Assembly (NCBI GenBank): GCA_900540475.1
Contig: UQGG01000004.1
Coordinates: 186,001-250,000, forward strand
DNA: 64,000 nt
Source of the DNA: an uncultured Robinsoniella sp.
GTDB lineage: Bacteria > Bacillota > Clostridia > Lachnospirales > Lachnospiraceae
Direction: 5' to 3'
The translations under genes and the position numbers were made by a program. Below are positions 17,222-24,459 of this stretch, piece after piece. Every line of letters begins with the position of its first letter. Within the stretch, counting starts at the first letter, position 1. The notes under the pieces were generated by a model. That model did no database searches. It was not told where the DNA came from and worked only from the letters and a program-made list of their open reading frames with translations.

Positions 17222-17989
17222 ATGAAAGAAACCATATATACCATTCCTCTGATGGATGCATTTAATGCCAAAGACGAATGTCCATTCTGCTTTATAGAAA
17301 GAAACCTGGAACAGCATGCCATTTCATTTATTCTCGGCTCAGCCTATATGGAAGATGACGTGCGTATGGAAACGGACAAGATCGGATTCTGCCGCCATCA
17401 CTACAAAATGATGTTTGACTACGGCAACCGCCTTGGAAGTGCTCTGATACTAAGCACCCATTTTCACAAATTAAATGAAGAACTGCAGGCACAGATCAAA
17501 GCATTTACGCCGGGTAAATCTTCCATGTTAAAACGCATCAAGAAGACAGCCATCGAACCTGAAATCCGAAAAACGAACATTGGTGCCTGGATTACCGAAA
17601 AGGAAAATGAATGCTATGTATGCAATCATTTTAACGATAATTATAACCGCTATCTGGATACCTTTTTTGAAATGTTAAAAAACAATCCGGATTTCATAGA
17701 GATTGTAAAAAACAGCAAAGGCTTCTGTCTCCATCACTTTGCAGATGTCATCGAGACTGCAGAAGATAAACTGAATGAAAAACAAAAAAATCTCTATTAT
17801 CCCATGCTTTTTAAGCTCATGGAGGAAAATATGAAACGTCTGGAAGAAGAGGTAACCTGGTTTACTGCCAAATACGATTACCTGAATAAAGACAAAGACT
17901 GGGGCAACTCCCGGGACAGCGTTCAAAGATGTATGCAGAAACTGGGCGGCGGCTATCCTGCGGATCCTGTCTTCCAAAGTGATAAATAA
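17222..17989 (+). CDS. DUF6062-type protein with duplicated CxxC / CxHH motifs
   Basis: Cytosolic protein of 255 residues with no known reaction. Two similar halves each contain a CxxC and a CxHH: CPFC near residue 21 with FCRHHY near 60, and CYVC near 136 with FCLHHF near 168. This spacing suggests two zinc or other metal sites. The rest is helical, ending in a tail after residue 215. The start follows TAAAGGAGG. It is divergent from marR, and the marR operators lie about 80-125 bases upstream, so the two may be co-regulated. I recall the fold as DUF6062; this is by sequence character only. Confidence 0.6.
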   Translation: MKETIYTIPLMDAFNAKDECPFCFIERNLEQHAISFILGSAYMEDDVRMETDKIGFCRHHYKMMFDYGNRLGSALILSTHFHKLNEELQAQIKAFTPGKSSMLKRIKKTAIEPEIRKTNIGAWITEKENECYVCNHFNDNYNRYLDTFFEMLKNNPDFIEIVKNSKGFCLHHFADVIETAEDKLNEKQKNLYYPMLFKLMEENMKRLEEEVTWFTAKYDYLNKDKDWGNSRDSVQRCMQKLGGGYPADPVFQSDK

Positions 17990-18036
17990 TCCGGCTGGAA
18001 AATCTTCGCTCACTTCATTATATTTCAATAAATATC

Positions 18037-18075
18037 AAAAAGGGCATTTGGAAAATTCTCCAAATACCCTTTTTT
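18037..18075. terminator. Bidirectional terminator after the DUF6062-type gene
   Basis: Long stem with one mismatch (AAAAAGGGCATTTGGA at 18037-18052 pairing with TCCAAATACCCTTTTT from 18059), A-rich before and T-rich after. Confidence 0.85.
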
Positions 18076-18141
18076 AAGCAGTGCTATTTGTAATTCTAAA
18101 ATATAATCAGGAATCCATCGTTTGTCGCGATTCTCCTCTTT

Positions 18142-18252
18142 CTTATGTAGATCTCAAGTAGTCCTTATGTAGATCTTATGTAATATCTCATTTAGACCTT
18201 ATGTATATCTCATGTAGACCTTATGTAAAACTCGTGTATATCTTATCTCACG
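18142..18252. repeat. 11-bp tandem repeat array (about 10 copies)
   Basis: A degenerate unit close to CTTATGTAGAT, with CTCATGTAGAC variants, repeats with an 11-bp period, that is one helical turn. It lies between two convergent genes, after the terminator of one and before the stop of the SGNH gene. The 280-base gap from 17990 to 18272 holds only this array and the terminator. Confidence 0.8.
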
Positions 18253-18272
18253 AATTTTATGTATGATCAAAC

Positions 18273-19448
18273 TTATGAATGAGTAATCGCATAATCATAA
18301 ATAGCCTGATAGGTATCATTATCGTAATGAACGCCATCTGCCGTACCATATCCATTGGTCTTTAAGTATGAATAGGTATCAATATAAATATTGGGGAATG
18401 CTGCGCTTAACTGTTTATTAAATGCTGTAACATACTTATTCTTTACTAAATATCCAGCGGATGATGCAATTTTGTCATTAATCGGATTTACAGACATCAT
18501 ATAAAATTTCGTATTTGGATAACTTGCAATCAAATTCTGGTATACGCTGATGTACTGCAATACCGTATTGCCTGCGCAATCATTAACGCCCAGATTAAAT
18601 ACTACTTTTACATAAGGGTTTGTATCCAGTTTCTTCTTAAGCTGTGTAAGCCCGGAAGAGATCAGCCAGTTATAGCCTTCACCCACTTTAGCGATATACT
18701 GTGCATTACCACCCTTTGAGCCAATTATATTTTCCATTCCGACTGTTCTGGAATCGCCTACAAAAATATATGTATTATACTGCTTTACTCCGGAACTGCC
18801 TGCGTTCTCATTCGGGCCCTGGTTTGTCTGGCCGGAACTTCCTTTGTCAGGATCCTGGTTTTCCGGAATTTGTGGTTCCACTGTTTTCTTACCGTCAGCT
18901 CCCACATAATACTTTCCTACCTTGCAGTTGACAGCCATCGTGCCGTCCTTTTGCAGGTAACGCCCACTTACCCAGCGTTTTTTCACCATCGCTCCCAAAT
19001 TTGAGCTCTTTTTATCAAAATAATACTTTTTGCCGCCAATGGTATGCCAGCCGGTGTACATTGCACCTGTTGTTTTAGACAGATAATAACGTTTTCCGTT
19101 CACCGTCTTCCATCCTCTTACCAGTGCACCTTTTTTACTGCCTGTCTCATTTAAATAGTAATAAGACTTTTTGTACAGCTTCCAACCGGTTGTTACATAT
19201 CCATTATTATCAAAAAAGTAGATCTTATTTTTTATCTTTATCCATTTATTTTTTGGATATGTACCGTTCTTATACTGAAACCAGCGTCCTGTGTAATTCT
19301 GTTTCCAGCTTCCTGATGTACTTTTAACTGTTTTTGCGTTTTTCACTACATTTATAGCAGCATCCGCTTTAATGGAGGGTACACTGCCTGCAAGTCCAAA
19401 AATTAATGCCAGTGTGAGTATGACAACTGAGATTTTGATCTTCTTCAT
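18273..19448 (-). CDS. Secreted cell-wall-binding SGNH/GDSL-type esterase
   Basis: Exported protein of 391 residues. A signal peptide (MKKIKISVVILTLALIFGL, cut near ADA) is followed by about five aromatic-rich wall-binding repeats of the choline-binding type between residues 50 and 185 (YYLSKTTGAMYTGWHTIGGKKYYFD). A Gly/Gln/Asn-rich linker comes next. The C-terminal SGNH hydrolase domain begins with FVGDSRTVGM near residue 230, where the Ser is the nucleophile. It has GVND near 293 and ends with the DGVHYD dyad near 373. Deacetylation of wall polymers or glycans is likely; the exact substrate is not visible. The start follows GAGGTAAAG. Confidence 0.88.
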   Translation of the reverse strand: MKKIKISVVILTLALIFGLAGSVPSIKADAAINVVKNAKTVKSTSGSWKQNYTGRWFQYKNGTYPKNKWIKIKNKIYFFDNNGYVTTGWKLYKKSYYYLNETGSKKGALVRGWKTVNGKRYYLSKTTGAMYTGWHTIGGKKYYFDKKSSNLGAMVKKRWVSGRYLQKDGTMAVNCKVGKYYVGADGKKTVEPQIPENQDPDKGSSGQTNQGPNENAGSSGVKQYNTYIFVGDSRTVGMENIIGSKGGNAQYIAKVGEGYNWLISSGLTQLKKKLDTNPYVKVVFNLGVNDCAGNTVLQYISVYQNLIASYPNTKFYMMSVNPINDKIASSAGYLVKNKYVTAFNKQLSAAFPNIYIDTYSYLKTNGYGTADGVHYDNDTYQAIYDYAITHS

Positions 19449-19500
19449 TCTTTACCTCTCATGACCAATCATTTACTTGCTACCTGTACCACTATACCAC

Positions 19501-19549
19501 AAAAAAATAGAAGTCTCAACTATTTTTTAAGAGAAACTTCTATTTTTTT
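19501..19549 (-). terminator. Terminator of the fhs-focA operon
   Basis: Stem AAATAGAAGT-CTC pairing with GAG-AAACTTCTATTT, with A-rich and T-rich flanks. On the minus strand it ends in seven T, 27 bases after the focA stop. Confidence 0.8.
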
Positions 19550-19575
19550 ACGAAATTATTAAGATTTTATTTAGT

Positions 19576-20355
19576 TTATTGCGCTTCTTTTTTGTTTTTG
19601 GAAATTAAATAATAGGGTATCGCCACAAATACAGCACCACCTATCATATTACCAATCGTTACCAAAGAGAGATTATAGAAATAACTGCCTATGGATATTG
19701 CGGCATCACCTTTATTCAATAAGCCTACGCCAATAATACTCATATTTGCAATACTATGTTCGCAGCTGCATATCATAAATACGTAAATGCACCAAAAAAC
19801 CATAATCAGTTTTGCTACTTCATTTTTTAATTTGATACTACACCATACTGCCAGACAAACCAAAATATTACACAGAATACCTCTTGTCAGCAGTTCTACC
19901 GGTCCAAGTCCTACTTTCGTTGCTGCGGTAGAAGCAAACATTTCCCCAACTGCTCCCTTGGGCACACCGGTCAGCTGAAAAACAAAAACTGATGCGATCG
20001 ACCCCAGGAAGTTACCAATATAACATATAATCCATAGTTTAATTGTATTACCCCATGTTACAACTTTATTAAGAGATGCAGAGGTCATTACAAAATTATT
20101 ACCTGTGAACAATTCTGCTCCGGCTGCTACCACCAGACTTAAAGCCGCTGCAAATGAGAAAGCCATTACGGCCTTCATCATCGGATCTCCCGCTTCTTTC
20201 AGAGGCGTTCCCATAACAAAGGTTACAAAGGAACCAAATGAAATGAACATTCCAGCTACCATCGAGGAAATAAAATATCCAAGAGGATTATTTTTCAACA
20301 ATCCATATTTTGCCTTTCCTGAATTACAAACCGCTTGAAATTCTTCCTGAAACAT
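19576..20355 (-). CDS. focA: Formate/nitrite transporter family channel (FocA-like)
   Basis: Pentameric inner-membrane channel of 259 residues for formate or a related small anion. Six hydrophobic helices are seen, with family motifs: GMFISFGSFV in the first, ELFTGNN in the second, and CEHSIANMSI near residue 199 carrying the conserved pore histidine. fhs, which consumes formate, lies directly upstream in the same operon, so formate is the likely substrate and the direction may be either way. Nitrite or hydrosulfide channels share this fold. The start follows GGAGG. Confidence 0.9.
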   Translation of the reverse strand: MFQEEFQAVCNSGKAKYGLLKNNPLGYFISSMVAGMFISFGSFVTFVMGTPLKEAGDPMMKAVMAFSFAAALSLVVAAGAELFTGNNFVMTSASLNKVVTWGNTIKLWIICYIGNFLGSIASVFVFQLTGVPKGAVGEMFASTAATKVGLGPVELLTRGILCNILVCLAVWCSIKLKNEVAKLIMVFWCIYVFMICSCEHSIANMSIIGVGLLNKGDAAISIGSYFYNLSLVTIGNMIGGAVFVAIPYYLISKNKKEAQ

Positions 20356-20390
20356 AACAAATACCTCCTCTTTCCTTTTGATCCTTTTAA

Positions 20391-20418
20391 TGCAGGACAG
20401 GTCCCCACCTGCCCTGCA
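20391..20418 (-). other. Intercistronic hairpin between fhs and focA
   Basis: TGCAGGACAGGT (20391-20402) faces ACCTGCCCTGCA (20407-20418) around a CCCC loop. In the minus-strand transcript the single non-Watson-Crick position is a G-U pair, while on the plus strand it would be an A-C mismatch. No T tract follows, so it looks like an mRNA processing or stability element, not a terminator. Confidence 0.5.
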
Positions 20419-20427
20419 TTAATTTAA

Positions 20428-22113
20428 TTAGAACAATCCGGAAATCTTTCCTGTCTCGTCTACGTCGATTCTTTCTGCTGCAGGTACTTTTGGAAGTCCT
20501 GGCATGGTCATGATCTCTCCGGTAAGAGCTACGATAAATCCTGCTCCTGCTGAGATCTTTAAGTTACGTACCGTTACTTCAAAGTCTGTCGGTGCGCCAA
20601 GCTTTGTCTGGTCATCTGTCAGGCTGTACTGTGTCTTAGCAACACAGATCGGGCATTTTCCAAATCCAAGGCCTTCCAGTTCTTTTGCCTGCTTCTGTGC
20701 ATTTGCTGTAAGAACTGCTTTCTTTCCGCCATATACTTTCTGTACGATTGCATTTAATTTATCTTCGATGCTTCCCTCTAATTCATAGGAATAGTGGAAT
20801 TCGCTTGGCTCTTCTACTAAACGGATAATTTCTTTTGCAAGTGCTTCGCCGCCTTCGCCGCCTTTTGCCCATACTTCAGAAAGTGCTACGTTTACGCCCA
20901 GCTCTTTACATTTTGCTTCAACCAGGTCTAATTCTGCCTTGGTATCTGTCGGGAATGCATTAATAGCTACTACGCATGGCAGTCCGTATACATTTTTAAT
21001 ATTGCTTACATGTTTCAGTAAGTTTGGCATACCTTTTTCCAGTGCTTCTAAGTTTTCGTTATTTAAGTCAGCCTTTGGAACGCCGCCATTGTATTTTAAT
21101 GCACGTACAGTTGCTACGATTACAACTGCGGAAGGGGTAAGCCCAGCCATACGGCATTTGATATCCAGGAATTTCTCAGCGCCAAGGTCAGCACCAAATC
21201 CTGCTTCTGTGATTGCATAATCACCTAATTTTAATGCCATCTTCGTTGCGATTACAGAGTTACAGCCGTGTGCGATATTTGCAAATGGTCCGCCGTGTAC
21301 GATTGCCGGCACATGTTCCAGTGTCTGAACCAGGTTTGGTTTCAGCGCATCTTTTAACAGTGCGGTCATCGCGCCCTGGGCATTTAAGTCACCAGCGGTT
21401 ACCGGTTTCTGCTCTGCGATTTTTCCATATGTATATCCAACGATAATTTTGGAAAGTCTTTCTTTTAAATCTGTGATATCTTTAGCCAGACATAATACAG
21501 CCATGATTTCAGATGCAACGGTAATATCATATCCGTCTTCTCTTGGCATTCCGTTTGTCTTTCCGCCCAGTCCGTCAATTATATTACGAAGCTGGCGGTC
21601 ATTCATATCCACACATCTTCTCCATGTGATCTTTCTTGGGTCGATGTTTAATGCATTGCCCTGGAAAATGTGGTTATCCAGCATTGCAGCCAGTAAGTTG
21701 TTCGCTGCACCGATTGCATGGAAATCCCCTGTAAAATGAAGATTGATGTCTTCCATTGGAACTACCTGTGCATAGCCGCCGCCTGCTGCGCCGCCCTTTA
21801 CACCGAATACCGGTCCCAGAGATGGCTCACGAAGTGCTACCATAACGTTCTTGCCCAGTTTCTGTAAACCATCAGCCAGACCTACGGTGGTTGTGGTTTT
21901 ACCTTCCCCTGCCGGAGTCGGATTGATCGCTGTTACCAGAACTAATTTTCCGTTCGGAGCATCACTTTCATTTAACAGATTGTAATCAATTTTAGCCTTG
22001 TATTTTCCGTATTGCTCAAGATATTTCTCGTCAATACCTGCTTTTGCTGCGATTTCTGTAATTGGGGACATAGTAGTCTCCTGTGCAATTTCGATGTCTG
22101 ATTTGTAACCCAT
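20428..22113 (-). CDS. fhs: Formate-tetrahydrofolate ligase
   Basis: Makes 10-formyl-THF from formate, THF and ATP, for purine and Met-tRNA formylation and, in acetogens, the methyl branch of the Wood-Ljungdahl pathway. The 561 residues are the normal length. The ATP site is TPAGEGKTTTTVGLADGL near residue 67-84, followed by REPSLGPVFGVKGGAAGGGYAQV and DFHAIGAANNLLAA, all hallmark segments. It starts behind AAAGGAG. The 549-base leader holds a ZTP and a THF riboswitch, and focA follows. Whether the organism is an acetogen cannot be judged from this gene alone. Confidence 0.97.
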   Translation of the reverse strand: MGYKSDIEIAQETTMSPITEIAAKAGIDEKYLEQYGKYKAKIDYNLLNESDAPNGKLVLVTAINPTPAGEGKTTTTVGLADGLQKLGKNVMVALREPSLGPVFGVKGGAAGGGYAQVVPMEDINLHFTGDFHAIGAANNLLAAMLDNHIFQGNALNIDPRKITWRRCVDMNDRQLRNIIDGLGGKTNGMPREDGYDITVASEIMAVLCLAKDITDLKERLSKIIVGYTYGKIAEQKPVTAGDLNAQGAMTALLKDALKPNLVQTLEHVPAIVHGGPFANIAHGCNSVIATKMALKLGDYAITEAGFGADLGAEKFLDIKCRMAGLTPSAVVIVATVRALKYNGGVPKADLNNENLEALEKGMPNLLKHVSNIKNVYGLPCVVAINAFPTDTKAELDLVEAKCKELGVNVALSEVWAKGGEGGEALAKEIIRLVEEPSEFHYSYELEGSIEDKLNAIVQKVYGGKKAVLTANAQKQAKELEGLGFGKCPICVAKTQYSLTDDQTKLGAPTDFEVTVRNLKISAGAGFIVALTGEIMTMPGLPKVPAAERIDVDETGKISGLF

Positions 22114-22218
22114 AGTTAAATATCTCCTTTCATATTAACCGCTTTTGCGGTGATTTACGTTATAAATTATACTACTGTCCCCGAAAGGACATGCGTCTGC
22201 CTGCCATTCTTAACCCAT

Positions 22219-22265
22219 AAAAAAAGCAGTTGAATCATTTGCCACTCAGCAAATAACACAGCTGC
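22219..22265 (-). terminator. Intrinsic terminator after the THF riboswitch
   Basis: On the minus strand GCAGCTG and CAACTGC form an outer stem, ATTTGC and GCAAAT an inner stem, followed by seven T. It lies about 105 bases before fhs and downstream of the THF aptamer, so it is probably the expression platform. Confidence 0.7.
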
Positions 22266-22360
22266 CCAATATCGGGACTGCCTGCTATACTGCACAAAGA
22301 AATAGCATCTGACCATACACATTCTAAATAATATAGAAATAACAATACATCTTTTACGCA

Positions 22361-22451
22361 GTAGCGGGAGCGATCTTATAACGCGGAAGTCTCCTTCGTT
22401 CACCAAAAGCCTCCCCCTTTGGTGACACTTTACGTATAACATCTACTCTAC
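22361..22451 (-). ncRNA. THF riboswitch (class I) in the fhs leader
   Basis: The minus-strand RNA has the THF aptamer signatures in order: GAGUAGAUG at the 5' end, GUAAAGUG (consensus GUUAAGUG), a hairpin UCACC..GGUGA with a GGGGGAGG loop, AACGAAG, a short hairpin closed by a GAGA tetraloop, then CGCG and UAUAA pairing back to the 5' UUAUA. It closes with GUAG at the 5' side and CUAC at the 3' side. It binds reduced folates in the known family. A terminator follows at 22219-22265, so a THF-dependent OFF switch for fhs-focA is expected. Confidence 0.8.
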
Positions 22452-22543
22452 TTGAACACATTATTCAATTGTTAATATAGAAAGAAATAAGTCATGCAGA
22501 TTTCTTTCGGATCCGGATAGAATTTTTACACCAGAAGTGTATT

Positions 22544-22579
22544 AAAAAAGGGCAACATCATAGATAACAAATGCTGCCC
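22544..22579 (-). terminator. Terminator of the ZTP riboswitch
   Basis: On the minus strand GGGCAGCAT (22571-22579) pairs with ATGTTGCCC (22550-22558), followed by six T. The first strand shares GGGCA with the 3' end of the ZTP aptamer, so aptamer folding and terminator exclude each other. Confidence 0.85.
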
Positions 22580-22650
22580 AGACGGTCGACCTTATCATAT
22601 AATTTTGATTTCCCTGTGGTACTCCACAACTATCCGTCAGTAATCAAAAC
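22575..22650 (-). ncRNA. ZTP (pfl) riboswitch in the fhs leader
   Basis: The minus-strand RNA shows the pfl/ZTP pattern: P1 formed by UUUUGAU and AUCAAAA, the conserved ACUGACGG after the 5' strand, a GUGG-AGUA-CCAC hairpin followed by GGGA, an AU-rich linker, then the 3' module CGACCGUCUGGGCA. The terminator begins inside this last segment. The family senses ZTP/ZMP, which builds up when 10-formyl-THF is short, and turns genes on. Control of fhs fits that role well. Confidence 0.88.
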
Positions 22651-22668
22651 CTTTGTTACGATATATAT

Positions 22669-22697
22669 ACTATAAAACAAAGTTAAAAATTTGTCAA
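22669..22697 (-). promoter_or_regulatory. Promoter of the fhs leader
   Basis: On the minus strand TTGACA (22692-22697) and TATAGT (22669-22674) are 17 bases apart, placing the transcript start just before the ZTP aptamer. No terminator is visible between this promoter and the stop of the upstream GGDEF gene, so some read-through is possible. Confidence 0.8.
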
Positions 22698-22726
22698 GAA
22701 TTTTGTGGATATTTCACATAAAAATG

Positions 22727-24412
22727 TTACAATTGATCTCCTTTATTGTTATATTCCATTTCAGGCTCAAATAGAACTACGCGGTTGCGGCCTTCTGCCT
22801 TTGCACGATAAAGTGCAATGTCCGCTTTCTGATACAGCGTTGTAAAGGTCGTGCCGTCTTTGGGGTACATAGATGCCCCGATACTGGCTGATATTTCAAT
22901 ATCTCCATTGACCCAGCGTGCAACCCTTTTGCGCAGAGTTTCCAGGCGTTTTGCAAGGGCATGGCTGCTTCCCACATTTTTCATGCAGATCACAAATTCA
23001 TCCCCGCCAAGCCTTGCTATCACATCATCCGTCTTACCTGCACTTTTTAAAGTATAGGCAATTTCTTTTAATACCTGGTCGCCAATAATATGCCCGTAAG
23101 AATCATTGAGCATCTTAAAGTTGTCAATGTCCACCATTACAAATCCATGGTTATGGCGTTTTTCACTTTTCACTAACATCTTGGTCACTTTTTTCACAGC
23201 CTCCGCCCGGTTCAGAACACCGGTCAGATCGTCATTTTCCAGCCGGTACTGCAGCTGGAATTCCTCTTTCTTTTTCTCATCAATGTCGTTAAGCGCCACA
23301 AATGCAATTATATCCTTGGAATAAGGGTCCTGGATCAGCTGTATTTCTCCTCCCACCCAGAAGTAATTTCCTTCCGGGTTCAGGCGCCTGAATTCACAAT
23401 GCAGAGTCTTCATTCCTTCGCAATAGCGTTTCATTAAGTAGGCATAAGAGAACATTTCCTTGTAAATGTCCTGATCTTCTTTATATATGAAGTGTTCCCA
23501 TACATATGCGGCAGCTGCCGTAAAAGAAGTCCGGGCACTTTTGGGGATCTCCCCTCCCATAATACCCTTAATATACTCCACGGTATCTCTGGTAATATTA
23601 TAGCGGTAATTCATCACATTTCCTGTAAGCTGGCTCTCATAAGAGCGCTTCCACCGTTCATGTTCGATCTCTTTTTCATGGGCTTTGGTCATGTCTTCCA
23701 TAGATATGACCGCATAGCGTCCATCCTCTGAGAGGGTATAGTCATGGCGGAGCCAGACCTGCCGTTCCTGATCCGGATTCATTTTTACAATGGTCTCCGA
23801 AGACGGGATTCCCTCTTTCATTTTTTTGAAAAACGCCCGGTATTCTTCCTGGCTTTCCTCATCCACGATTCCTTCTGTTATGAATGTCTCCGGCATCTTT
23901 TCTACAACCTGGCGGTCAAAAAACGCAGCGGATTTTTCATACAAATATAATATTTCCTCATCCAGTTCATACCGTGCCGCCATTTTGTTTGTGTGTTCCC
24001 ATACGATCAGACGATAGGTCTCTTCCTGCCAGTACAGTCCCTGGGCAGCATCTTTGCGAAGGGTAAAATCCAGGCAGATACACAGGATTGCACAGGAGCG
24101 TTCGCTGTCTCCTTTACACCGGAGCATAAACCAGCCCGTATCTCCATTTTTTTTCTTCATACGGACCTCCAGCTCCAAAGTTGCAGCCGGATTGCCGGGA
24201 CAGAAACCAGCCATATTGCACATTTCTTCCCAGTCTTCCTCTAAGACCAGTTCCTTCATTGCAGACGGCAGATCCTGCCGCTCCACATAACCCATCATTG
24301 TAAGAAAAGAGGTATTCACATAGGTCAAAGACAGCGCCTCGTCTCCCAGAAACTCACAGACTCCTGCAGGAAGTATGTCATATTGCGCATAATCAACTGT
24401 CTCATTCATCAT
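22727..24412 (-). CDS. PAS-domain diguanylate cyclase (GGDEF)
   Basis: Cytosolic signalling enzyme of 561 residues that should make cyclic di-GMP. PAS-like sensor folds occupy about residues 10-390 (for example LTYVNTSFLTMMGY, and YCEGMKTLHCEFRRLNPEGNYFW). The GGDEF domain (about 395-550) has the intact motif RLGGDEFVICM and DIDNFKMLNDSYGH. No RxxD inhibitory site precedes GGDEF, so product inhibition may be absent. No membrane segment is seen. The ribosome site before ATG-ATG is weak. The protease gene upstream ends 47 bases before it, so both may share a transcript. Confidence 0.93.
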   Translation of the reverse strand: MMNETVDYAQYDILPAGVCEFLGDEALSLTYVNTSFLTMMGYVERQDLPSAMKELVLEEDWEEMCNMAGFCPGNPAATLELEVRMKKKNGDTGWFMLRCKGDSERSCAILCICLDFTLRKDAAQGLYWQEETYRLIVWEHTNKMAARYELDEEILYLYEKSAAFFDRQVVEKMPETFITEGIVDEESQEEYRAFFKKMKEGIPSSETIVKMNPDQERQVWLRHDYTLSEDGRYAVISMEDMTKAHEKEIEHERWKRSYESQLTGNVMNYRYNITRDTVEYIKGIMGGEIPKSARTSFTAAAAYVWEHFIYKEDQDIYKEMFSYAYLMKRYCEGMKTLHCEFRRLNPEGNYFWVGGEIQLIQDPYSKDIIAFVALNDIDEKKKEEFQLQYRLENDDLTGVLNRAEAVKKVTKMLVKSEKRHNHGFVMVDIDNFKMLNDSYGHIIGDQVLKEIAYTLKSAGKTDDVIARLGGDEFVICMKNVGSSHALAKRLETLRKRVARWVNGDIEISASIGASMYPKDGTTFTTLYQKADIALYRAKAEGRNRVVLFEPEMEYNNKGDQL

Positions 24413-24459
24413 TTTGCCACATCTACTTTCTCTGTAAATTATGATCAGCTGCTGCCGGT

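Noticed and set aside
16343..18252. The tandem arrays at 16.4 and 18.2 kb as CRISPR arrays
   Set aside because: Units of 16 and 11 bp follow each other directly with no unique spacers, and no cas genes are present.
22167..22442. Open frame of 91 codons on the minus strand between the riboswitches and fhs
   Set aside because: It runs through the THF aptamer and its terminator, has no ribosome site and a product rich in Cys, Arg and Trp without domain character.
22300..22452. Cobalamin riboswitch in the fhs leader
   Set aside because: CGCTCCCGCTACTG recalls the B12 core, but the 5' GAGUAGAUG, AACGAAG and GAGA-loop pattern fits the THF aptamer far better and no B12 box is present.
22544..22579. 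Terminator of the GGDEF gene
   Set aside because: It was first read that way, but a promoter and a ZTP aptamer lie between the gene and this hairpin, and the aptamer shares its GGGCA with the stem, so it belongs to the riboswitch.
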